Shown in pieces: positions 27,301 through 37,700 of a DNA stretch of 64,000 nt. The stretch covers positions 16,409,279 through 16,473,278 of the forward strand of contig OW121821.1 in the NCBI GenBank assembly GCA_933228915.1, read 5' to 3'. This stretch comes from Telmatherina bonti (Eukaryota; Chordata; Actinopteri; Atheriniformes; Telmatherinidae). A program made the translations under genes and the position numbers. Each line of letters starts with the position of its first letter. Positions within the stretch are counted from its first letter, which is position 1. The notes beneath the pieces were generated by a model that was not told the origin of the DNA, searched no databases, and worked only from the letters and a program-made list of their open reading frames with translations.

Positions 27301-30300
27301 AAGGGCAAAAATATTAAGATCATCAGCAAGCTGGAGAACCATGAGGGTGTACGCAGGTGTGTATGTGGAGGAGGTGTTTGCTGCTCAACTTTTTTTTTTA
27401 CTTACATTTATTTCAGTACTAATTCACATCCTGTGAGTAATGGTGGGCCTCAGTGATTTTGATGGTTGCCTGTTTTGTAGATTTGATGAGATTATGGAGG
27501 CTAGTGATGGCATCATGGTTGCCCGTGGCGACCTGGGAATTGAGATCCCCACAGAAAAGGTTTTCTTGGCCCAGAAGATGATGATTGGTCGCTGCAACAG
27601 AGCTGGCAAGCCAATCACATGCGCCACCCAGGTCAGATAACAGCACAGGAATTCTGTTCTGCTAAACTAAATTTACTCCATTAGACAAGATTTTGCTGTA
27701 ACAATACTTACAGGTACATCTCAGAAAATTAGAATATTATGAAAAAGTTCAATATTTTTTGTCACACATTTTAGAATGTGAAATCTATACATTTTGTAGA
27801 TTGCTAACACAATCTAGAAAATGTAGGTTGTGTTATAACCATAGTGTTACTATTCTTGATTGGCCACCAAACTCATCTGATCTGAACCCCATAGAGAATC
27901 TGTACGGTATTGTAAAGAGGAAGATGAGAGACACCAGACCCAACTATGTAGATGACCTGAAGGCTGCTATTAAAGCAACCTGGGCTTCCATTACACCTGA
28001 GCAGTTTCACATGCTGATCGCTTCCATTGCCACGCTGCACTGATGCAGTAATTCATGTAAAAAGAGGCCCAATCAAGTATTAAGTGCGTGGAAATGAACA
28101 TACTTTTCAGAAGCCTGACATTTCTGTTTAAAATATCCTATTTTCCATTGATCTTATGTGATATTCTAATTTTCTGAGACACTGCATTTTGGGTTTTCAT
28201 TATCTATAAGCCACAATCATCAAAATTTCAAGAAATAAATGTTTGAAATGTTTCACTTTATGTGTAATGAATCTATATAATATATGTTTCACATTCTGAA
28301 ATGAGTGATGAAAAATATTGAACTTTTTCATTATATTCTAACTTTCTGAGATGTACCTTACTATACCAACTTTCAGGTCTAAGTACTGTGCATGCTCTTA
28401 TGTGTTTTCCTCATTTTCCATAAACCTGTCAGATGTTGGAGAGCATGATTAAGAAGCCGAGACCCACCCGTGCTGAGGGCAGCGATGTAGCTAATGCTGT
28501 CCTGGATGGAGCTGACTGTATCATGCTGAGTGGGGAAACTGCCAAGGGTGATTACCCACTGGAAGCTGTTCGCACACAGCACATGGTGAGTTTTTGCACA
28601 TTAACAATGGCAGCAGCAGAGATCAAATTAAATAAGCAGAACTCCATGATTAGAGATTATGTTTGCATGGGATTGCATGATTTGTAATTTTTGTCATTTT
28701 TAGAAATGAGGTTAAAGGAAATAATACGGCAGCTTCTTGGAGATTAAATTTTTGCAGATTTTTCTATGTTTACTGGAACACATCTGTTAATTCTTACTAC
28801 TTTGCACATTGATGTGGCAGCTTCTTTCTTTTCCACTTCGCCAAAATGAAAGCTGGTGATGTCAGCTGGACTGTGACTTTTTTAATTCTAGTGATTTTCC
28901 TATAAGAGATTGACTGTCATTAAGGCATCTAATCAGATTTTTTTTTTTTTTTTTTTTAATAAACAGATATTAATCTCAAAACCTAATCATTTGAGGGTTA
29001 TTGTAAAGAAGCACAAAGTTGCTAAAACCTTAACCTCTAGTGATTCATCAGGTCTGTGAGACCTTTAAACAAATTGATTGCTGCAAAATCTTTGCATTAT
29101 GCATGTGGTCTTTTTTTTTTTTTTTTTTTTTTTTTACCTACTTTAATGTTGCCTGCACCTTTTCATCTAACAAACACATCTGAAGCAGTTTTTGCTTTGC
29201 AATGGAATCTCCAAACTGATCTGTGCAAGCCTTTATCAACGCATATTTATGGTACCTGAATACACACAGAGTATATGTCTGCTCTTTTTCATTAGGTCTG
29301 GTATACAAACTACACCAGACCTATGCATCACCTGGTGAAAACGGCAGATGTTAGTGACGGCACAGCAAAAAACAAAAATAAAATTATGTTGTGTGAACTA
29401 CTGAGTTCATGATAGGTGATTACTGACAGTAAAAAGGCATTTGCTTTAAATTAGATCCTCTGATTCCCACAGTTGTATTTGTGAGTCAGGGAAAGATAAG
29501 TGCAAAGGTATCAGACTTAATATTGTTTAAAATAATTTAAGTACTTCCATCAATGTTATCATTGCGTAAATGGACAATGCATTCAGCCCTGTCTTGCATG
29601 TCCTCGACTGCTCAAGCCTTTCTTGACTAGTTTCTGCAGATCTAATGCAGATGTCTCAGTGATTCAGCAGTTCTTACACTGCTACTGAAGCGCTTGTACT
29701 TACACTGCAGTGGTGTCTGATGCCTCAGTCAAGAGTAAAGATCCGTTGTTGTTAATCGCACGCTAACCATAGTTAGAAGAAAAACATGACCTATTGACCT
29801 TTAAGCCGATATTACTAACGATCCATCTGCTTCTTACTTTTTCCTGGCTGTTGTTAACCATCTGATAAACTTTGTGTGACACGTGGCCTCTAAACTCTTG
29901 CTTTTTTTCTCTTTTAACACGAGTTGGATTTTTTGGGAGTTTTTTATAAAGGAATAAATGTGACTTTTTTTTTTTCTATAAATATAATTTCATAGTTCTT
30001 TGCTCATGTTGCTGTAGAGTTGCTTTAACCTCAGACTACAGTAGGCTGTATATCAGTTAAAAATTTAACATCATGTCATATGTTTAAGTTTTGATCTGTT
30101 TTAACAATGTTTCCCCATGTCCTCCCCCTCACTAAATGTGTCCCTAAATTCACTCAACTCTCCCTCTTAACTGTTCCTTCGGTTCTTACTCTCTTACCCT
30201 TCTGTTTTGTTTTTCTCTTTAACTTTGTCCATCTTTGTTTCCTCTGTCTTTTCTCCCTTCTTGTCTTGGCACTTTTTTGTTTTATTTCCTTATCTGTGTG

Positions 30301-32942
30301 CGCGCCTGGTGTGGGAATGCATTCGCTCGATGCATCTTGCCCTGACTTGTGCCAGATTGCTCGTGAGGCCGAGGCAGCCATGTTCCACCGGCAGGTGTTT
30401 GAGGACCTGCGCCGTTCCACGCCGCACTGTAAAGACCCCGCTGAGGCTATTGCAATCGGCGCTGTTGAGGCATCCTTTAAGAGCTTAGCCTCTGCGATCA
30501 TTGTGCTCACTGGCTCTGGAAGGTAGGGAGGATATCTGGTTCTGACACCTCATGGAAGTCACTGATGGACACTGATAGAGATGCAGAGTAGGGCCAGTCA
30601 GGGATTAACAGAAGTGAGTAACTGGGAGGGCTGGCAAACACCTCAACTAAACTGTTCAATCATTTATTCTTTTTATTTATTGTGAATATTTTTTTTATAA
30701 ATTTGGTTTAAATGCTCTGAAATGACTTCACTGGTCATTTTTATTTAACAGAGTCTAGCTACATGTTTGCCAGTAACTCCCAGTGGTGCGAGTGCCTCAA
30801 TGTGTTGTTGTGGAGTGTGTGATTTGAGAGTAACCCCCGGCCCACCCTTCCCTTCGGGGCTCAGATAGCACGAGAGGCCGAAGCCGCCACCTTCCACAGG
30901 CAGCTGTTTGAGGAACTGAGGAGACATTCCCACGTCACCAGAGACCCTACAGAGGCTGTGGCTGCTGGAGCTGTGGAGTCATCCTTCAAATGCTGCGCTA
31001 GTGCCATCATTGTACTCACTAAGACTGGGAGGTAAGAAAGAGGCACAAAGGTGAAATGATCCAAGTCCTGAAGGTAAGGCACTGCCAAACATGTGACTGC
31101 CTAGTTAACATGACTTTAATTCTCCTCCCGGAGATCCCATTCCTTTGGCTGTGTGTGTGTATGTGTGTGTTTGTGTGCGCATGCGATATGTGTGGATATT
31201 TAGGGTGTATGAAGAGAGCAAGTAATTAGTGGTGTTAGTGGGGAATGTCATTTGCCAACTTCAGGTGTCCACTGGTGAGACTCTTTACATGGATGAAATG
31301 TCAAATTATCAGTAGGAAACTACTTTTAAATTATCATTGATGCTGTGCAGGTAATTTTTGCCTGCATTTTTCTGGCTTTTTTTTTCCTTCCCCCCCCCCC
31401 CAATATTATGGTGCTAATAATCCTGGATTTCTGCTTCAGCTGAATGGTAAATTTCCAAGATCAACAGCCCTGAGTCTTGAGCCCTAGCATTTAGCTGGGT
31501 TACTGACGGTACCTCTGCAGTCCTTTACACCAAGTGTTGTCACATATTTTGGCTGTTTTGACGTCTCAGGATTGTGCTGGCATTAAAAAGGACAGAACAC
31601 AGTCTTTAGAGTGGGACAACCTGTGGAACTTGTTCAATCTAAAGCTTTGTAAGGGTCCTTCAAACATGAGAAGGCAGCATCTGCCAGAATATCTGTCACA
31701 CTTGTGTGCAGGGCACTGAGTTATAATCAAACAGAATTAATTCTGGTCAGATTTCTGTTTCCATAGCGTTAATCACATGAATTCAAGTAGTCAGAATGAG
31801 TTAAGTTGTGCTATAAAATACATTCTTTTCTTCTGAATGTTTCAGCTAAAGATTTCTTTGATTTATTTGAATTATGAAGTATATATTTAATGTATGTAAT
31901 ATACCAACACACAAATCAATAAATAAATACACATTCATTCCTTTAAGTATGGAAGTGTGTGAAACACAGGGTCATATTTCATTTGATATTTAAATGAGCC
32001 AATAGGTCACCAATTTCTTACCAAAATTGAAAGAAAAAGTCTCTTTAAAGTAGTCTTAACTGTCTTCAACTCCAGCAGTGCATGCAGAAACATTTTCAAT
32101 ACACTTTAAGTTTTAGTACAAGTATATCCCACATATGTCGGAGTAAAAGTTCTAACATTGTGGAAAAACTGGAGGGTAACTAGAAAGAGCTTTAAATATC
32201 AGATCTGATCAAATGTTAGCCAGTCGTATCATTTTAAGGCTTTCAACTATTTTTCTTTACAACTGTTAATCTTTATTTGGTATGCTTGCCACGGACCTGA
32301 AATATTCTAAGTGTGTGCATGGTATTAGCCAAAGTACATATGTTTGTTTAATCAGACATCTTAATCAGCCCATGCAGAATATCCAGTAATTCCAAAAGAT
32401 TTCCTTGCAAAGTGTTCAATCAAAAACCCAAAAGGTGGATCAAGTGGGGTCTTTATGTGCTCAACTTAATTTCTGCTTGTCTGCAGATCTGCCCACCTGA
32501 TCTCGAGGTACAGGCCCCGTGCTCCTATCCTTGCTGTAACCCGTAATGCCCAGACAGCTCGCCAGGCCCACCTGTACCGTGGAATCTTCCCTGTCCTTTA
32601 CACCAAGCCCTCCAACAGCGTGTGGGCAGAAGACGTTGACATGCGCGTCAACTTTGCAATGGAAATGGGTAAGCAACATGACCGCATTGAGTTTATGCTT
32701 GGGAAAATGAATATAAAAAAAAATAATCTGGAAAAGTTGCAAACACTGGTTTGACTTGGTGTGAAGCTCTGATGCAGAACACGGTTCAACCTTTTTCCAT
32801 TGTAAAATAACAAAAATACCTTTTTATTTTTCTAGGCAAAGTCAGAGGCTTCTTTAAAGAAGGGGACGTCGTCATCGTCTTGACCGGCTGGCGTCCCGGC
32901 TCTGGTTACACCAACACCATGCGTGTTATTCTTGTGCCCTGA
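24344..32942 (+). CDS. pkm: pkm, pyruvate kinase M with M1/M2 alternative exons
   Basis: Pyruvate kinase converts phosphoenolpyruvate and ADP to pyruvate and ATP, the last step of glycolysis, in the cytosol as a tetramer. Coding exons: 24344-24500, 24658-24749, 26564-26695, 26820-27006, 27086-27356, 27481-27631, 28433-28585, then either 30356-30522 or 30865-31031, then 32487-32668 and 32836-32942 (TGA). They join in frame to 532 aa, against 531 in human PKM. Motifs: MADTFLDHMCLLDIDS near the start; NFSHGSHEYHGE; ALDTKGPEIRTG; IISKLENHEGVRRFDEI with the catalytic Lys; VARGDLGIEIPTEKV with the metal-binding Asp; CATQMLESM; FBP-site end GDVVIVLTGWRPGSGYTNTMR. The start ATG follows ATCACC. Intron 7 contains a mariner element and the M1/M2 region lies 1.8 kb further on. 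dhdh-A converges from the right. Confidence 0.98.
27712..28358 (+). mobile_element. internally deleted Tc1/mariner element in pkm intron 7
   Basis: About 650 bp flanked by near-perfect inverted repeats of about 48 bp, beginning AGGTACATCTCAGAAAATTA at the left and with its inverse at the right. Inside, 27850-28040 still encodes ILDWPPNSSDLNPIENLYG and KAAIKATWASITPEQ, the C-terminal catalytic part of a Tc1-type transposase (the last D/E motif region). The N-terminal DNA-binding domain and first catalytic Asp are missing, so it is non-autonomous. It sits within the intron and leaves the pkm exons intact. Confidence 0.88.
30130..30272 (+). promoter_or_regulatory. TCTT-rich polypyrimidine tract upstream of the M1 exon
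   Basis: About 140 nt dominated by C and T with eight TCTT motifs. TCTT/CTCTCT elements are binding sites for PTB (PTBP1). In mammals PTB bound upstream of exon 9 represses M1 and favours M2. The 340 bp before exon 10 has no comparable tract. The regulatory role here is inferred. Confidence 0.6.
30356..30522 (+). other. pkm: pkm exon 9 equivalent (M1-type mutually exclusive exon)
   Basis: 167 nt, starts IAREAEAAMFHRQVFEDLRR and ends VLTGSGR. MFHR is characteristic of the mammalian M1 exon. At the position of human residue 433 it has Gly, not the Lys of M2, so the Lys that contacts fructose-1,6-bisphosphate and phosphotyrosine is absent, as expected for the constitutively active form (human M1 has Glu here). 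A strongly pyrimidine-rich tract precedes it. Confidence 0.9.
30865..31031 (+). other. pkm: pkm exon 10 equivalent (M2-type mutually exclusive exon)
   Basis: 167 nt, same length and phase as the preceding exon and about 340 bp downstream. It starts IAREAEAATFHRQLFEEL, then FKCCASAIIVLTKTGR, which matches the mammalian M2 exon (VEASFKCCSGAIIVLTKSGR is the human counterpart) and keeps the Lys-433 equivalent needed for allosteric regulation by fructose-1,6-bisphosphate. Confidence 0.9.
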
Positions 32943-34115
32943 ACAGCCGACATGGCTACCATGCTTCCTCCCATCACTTATCATCACTCCTTCATAGTTC
33001 TAACCTCACTCCTTCTCACAGCTGTTTTCATGCAATACCTGGGCTCCCACTCCACTATCTAGCATTTAGCTAAGGATGCAAAGAAACTATAAGACAGGGC
33101 GTATTTGGCTGGGAGTGGCATTTTTCTTCTATATGATTCCGCTTCATGTTTCCATTCCTTTTTTTTTTATATATATTTTCCTCTCCTATAATCATACCAG
33201 TCTTCAGGGCTTCAGATCAATACACCCTGACTTTAAACTGCTGTTTATTTTCACTTCACTCCATTAAAAGTGTGAGTGTATGGGTGGATGCATTCTGGTC
33301 TGTGTGCATGCATAGTTCTGGCTGTTTGGGCGTGGTTGGTGGTGGCGGTGGCACCGGCTTACCTTAACCGTACACCTTTCGCACTGAAACAGTTTACTAA
33401 TTACACTCCTCTGTCAGTATGATGAACAAAGTGTTGGCATCCAAAAACAAAGGGCTCCCTTTGCAGCCCAGACTGAACTCCAGCCCCCCTCCCCCACCCA
33501 AACACATCCCTCTGTAGTGTTATCTGTATGAAGTGTCCTCATATACCTGCTTTCATTGTGTTTTATTGTATCTGTTAGTGTTGCACTCCTAGTCTGCTCC
33601 TGATATTGTTACATTCTTCATTATACTTGAGTTTTGAGAATGGTGAACGTTTGCTTTGGGACATCCAACTCTACTAATATATTTTGTTTGACTGTGTAAA
33701 ACAAGCTAGTTTTGGATGCCAGATCCTGAGTTGTATGAGCAACTTACTGTGTTTGTGTTAGATGTGTCATGAAGCCTTTACATTTATTTGCATTTCCATC
33801 AAATCTAAGTTGGAACTAATGAATCAGGCATGATTCATTGAAGTTGAGTATGACTAACACTTTTAGTGTTCAGGTGAATTATGGAAGAGATCAACCTCTG
33901 TCCTTTTTCAAAGTGACTGATGGGTAGAAGCATCCTCCTTATCTCCTATGTTGGTGACCCACAGTAGCTGTCCTCATGAGCCTAACATGCTTCGGATTGT
34001 AACGCTTGAGTGCAAGAACTAACTTTATGTAAAGAGTAATTGTGTTTAACTGGTGTACTGAGTTGTCCCACATTACCGGACTTTCATCAATAAAAGAGAT
34101 GAGCACCTACCTGAA
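32943..34115 (+). other. pkm: pkm 3'UTR
   Basis: From the TGA at 32940-32942 to just beyond AATAAA at 34089-34094 (context TCATCAATAAAAGAG). It contains no ORF of note. A related but decayed sequence lies downstream of dhdh-B at about 41990-42600. Confidence 0.75.
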
Positions 34116-34237
34116 CCTGTTTTGTAAATGTTTTGTTTTGTAGTTATTTGAATGTTACTATGGTAACCCCCCCCCCTTTTTTTTTTTTTTGTTTTAAAAA
34201 AAGTGAAGGATCAGATGGAAAATTATGAATAGACTGT

Positions 34238-34243
34238 TTTATT
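34238..34243 (-). terminator. dhdh: polyadenylation signal of dhdh copy A
   Basis: AATAAA on the minus strand (TTTATT on plus), about 555 bp after the dhdh-A stop and about 145 bp from the convergent pkm AATAAA. Placed by position; the exact cleavage site is not visible. Confidence 0.5.
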
Positions 34244-34797
34244 TAATAAATGTTCAAGTACTTCACAGTATTCGGTTTGTAGTTGGACAGAAAGCATTCA
34301 GAGGTCATGATTAACATGGAAGCCAGGAGGCCTTCGGGTCACAAGTTAATCTTTGTGTCAGGATGATAAAGCCATTTTCTCTTAAATAGTTTGTCTTTAT
34401 CTTAACATGAGATTGTTGTGATAATAAATCAATTTGGAATCGTAATACATGGCATGTTTCCAAAATGTTTACGAGAAACAATCGTCTTGTGAACTTGATA
34501 ACACCGAATTGCTTCCACAAAAGGCTGCTCTCTGCTTCCATGCTTACAAAGGAATGCAATTTCTTTTTCATTAAGGTAACAAAACTAGTGCATATTATTG
34601 CTGTTCATTCCATGTAAAACATTTTTGTGACTACTTGCATAGCATTAACTGGATCATAAACAATATTGGGTCCACACAGAATTTTTTTTTTTTTTTTTTG
34701 GCTGTAGCAGATATAAATGTATATAAATACTGAATTAACATGAGGAAGTTCATTCTACTAAAATGCTTGTAGGTCACAGTGTGTTCATGTTAAACAT

Positions 34798-37700
34798 TTA
34801 CTGGCAGTCCTGACTGTACACCACTCCCACCTGCCTGCGGATCTCATCCTCCGCCTCGGCCAACAGAAGCGAGTCAGCATGGGACATCACTGCACTCTCC
34901 TTCAGCCCTGCAAGGAAAACCACACTGAGTCCTTTTGCATTAACAACAAAAAGCTTATTTCTGCTGCTTCCTAGTGTTGAAACTAGACGACTTGTCAGAT
35001 AACCAGTATCATCATAAAAGCATTAAACGTTAGCCACATATAGTGGATATCAATACCTTTGTGTAAACACTGTCGGACCTCCTCTGCTTCATAGCACATT
35101 CCTGTGCTGTTGGAGAAGTTCAGAGATAAACAGGGCTCTGGCACTGGGTACTGGGTCTCCTTCCCATTCACCACTAATGATGTGGGACACCACATCTTCG
35201 ATGGAATCTAAAACAAAAAGGGACGAGAAATGTTTTCACACAATGTCATAGTTTTGCATCATTTGGACTAAATAACAGTCCTCTTTTGATGGCTTACCCT
35301 GATTGTGCCTTTTGTTCCCACAATAATGGCATCATTTGGCAGCTGTAGACTTGAAGAGTAAGTAAACACTGCCAGTCTGTTCTTGGAGAACTTCAGAGTG
35401 ACAACCACAGTCTCATCCACTCCTGAAGTAACAAAAATGGATAATTTGCATTTGGGAAAAAAAAGGATTCTTAAGATTGAAATTTAAACTCTGTAGTGAC
35501 ACACAAAGGTTTCATTTATTCCTTTATTTTCCTAATTGCTTAATCCAATTCAGGGTCACAAGGAAGCTGGAGACTATCCCAGCAGTCTTTGGGCAAAAGG
35601 TAGGGTACACCCTGGACAGCTCGCCAGTCCATCGCAGGGCCACACAGAGACAAACAACCACTCACGCTCACACCTTAGGGCAATTTAGAGTACCCAATTA
35701 ACCTAACATGCATGTCTTTGGATGGTGGGATGAAGCCAGAGAACCGACGCATACACGGGGAGAACATGCAAACACAGAAAGGCCACTGCCCAAACCCCGT
35801 CAGTGCCAGCCAAGGATCAAACCAGCGACCTTCTTGCTGTGAGGCTACAGTGCTAACCACCGTGCAGCCTCATAAAAGTTTCAAACATGCCAAATGAGAA
35901 ATTAGGTATCTGAACTAAAGAATGCTTTAAAAGAAAATATGAAGTATATTAAGTATACAACAGGTATTTTATTGGGATATTAAGCAGACCAAAACTTTAT
36001 AAACTCCAGTTTGTGGGAGCCTGAGTAAGGGACGATGAGGACACACACAAGCAGTCACAGCAGCTTCACTAATTCAGCTTTAGGCATAATGGGTGGACTT
36101 GACACCAAAAACAATGGCTTCCCCTCATCCATCTAAAATCAGTAACTCCTAATGATGAGAAAAACACCAGAATGAGAAAGACTTTCCAGGTTTTCAGACA
36201 ATGTGCACATCCTGTGAAGAAGCTGGCAAACTCAGAGGAGAAGTTTGCACAAGCTAGATGCAGAAAAGTGGAAACCTGTAAAAGTTGTTTGGAGTGTTGA
36301 CATGTGGTATTTATGTTCTATAATAATAGAAGCACATAATCAGATCCTGTAGCTTTTATGTATTACATAAAGGTTTTAAAGTACAACAGATGCAGATTCA
36401 CATTAATTATAATAAATACTGCTAATAATAAAGTTATTGTATAAGAAGTACAAGAGTAGGCAATTTTTGCTTTTGTTTGCATGTTTGATCCAAAAACAGC
36501 TGAGTTGTGCAACAAGATGTATCTAATTGTTTGGAACAATGTTCCAGATAAAGGAATGGATCTGTTTGGAACATATCACCACAGTGACATCTGGTGGCCA
36601 AAAGATAAAGTGATTTCAAAATTTCAAACTCAAATTGTAAAGTTTTCATGTGTTTTGAGTCATTTTGTCAGGAAAAACCTCATGTGTTGGTTTATAGTGA
36701 TTTTTATGTGGAAGGGTGTTTAATTTTACTCAGTCAGCTCCAGCAGAATAACATGAGGGATGTGTGGTCTGGAATGAAGATCATTGGCTGCAAGTTAAAG
36801 GGGGACCAGCCTGATGGAGGTCTGGACAGAGCTAATGAGCTGAACATATTCTTCAACAGGTTCAGTTCACCCCCTACCTTCAGCCCAACAGACCACACAC
36901 CATCCATAAGCCCACTGCTTTCCTGTCACGCCTCCAATCCGTCACCCTGCAGCTCAGTCATGGAGCAGAACGCTTCATCTTCCTCCACATCAGGGCATCC
37001 TGAGACCTCCACCTACAATCAGGTTATGAAGCAACTTGAGAAACTGAACCAGAACAAGGCTGCAGGTCCAGATGGTGTCAGTCCCAGAGTTCTCAAGACT
37101 TGCTCAAAACAACTATGTTCGATTCTCCAGCACCTTTTCAACACCAGTCTGAGACAAAATAGAGTTCCAGTGCTGTGGAAAACCTCCTGCCTTGTTCCAG
37201 TGCCTAAAAAAACACAGCCAGCTGAACCAAGTGACTACAGACCAGTTGCCCTGACATCTCACATCATGAAAGTCCTGGAGAGACTCTTACTGGCTCACCT
37301 CAACAAGCAAGTAAACAACTTTCAGGACCCATTACAGTTTGCATATCGTAATGGACTTGGGGTTGAAGATGCCATCATATACCTGCCCCAGAGAGCACAC
37401 TCATCTGGACCATTCAGGCAACACTCTGAGGGTCATGTTCTTTGATTTCTCAAGTCCTTTTAATACCATTTAGCCTGCTTTGTTATGTGAGAAGCTCCAT
37501 AAATTCCAGGTGGATACCTCCACAACCACCTGGATCTATGACTACCTCACAAACAGACCCCAGTTTGTAAGACTGAAAGGTTGTGTGTCTGAGATGGAGG
37601 TCAGCAGCACTGGTGCACCACAAGGAACTGTACCCTCGCCATTCCTATTCACTCTGTACACCTCAGACTTCCAGTACAACTCTGAGTTTTGTCATCTGCA

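Noticed and set aside
36434..36723. Open frames just left of the LINE fragment
   Set aside because: No similarity to an endonuclease domain; they appear to be ordinary intron sequence.
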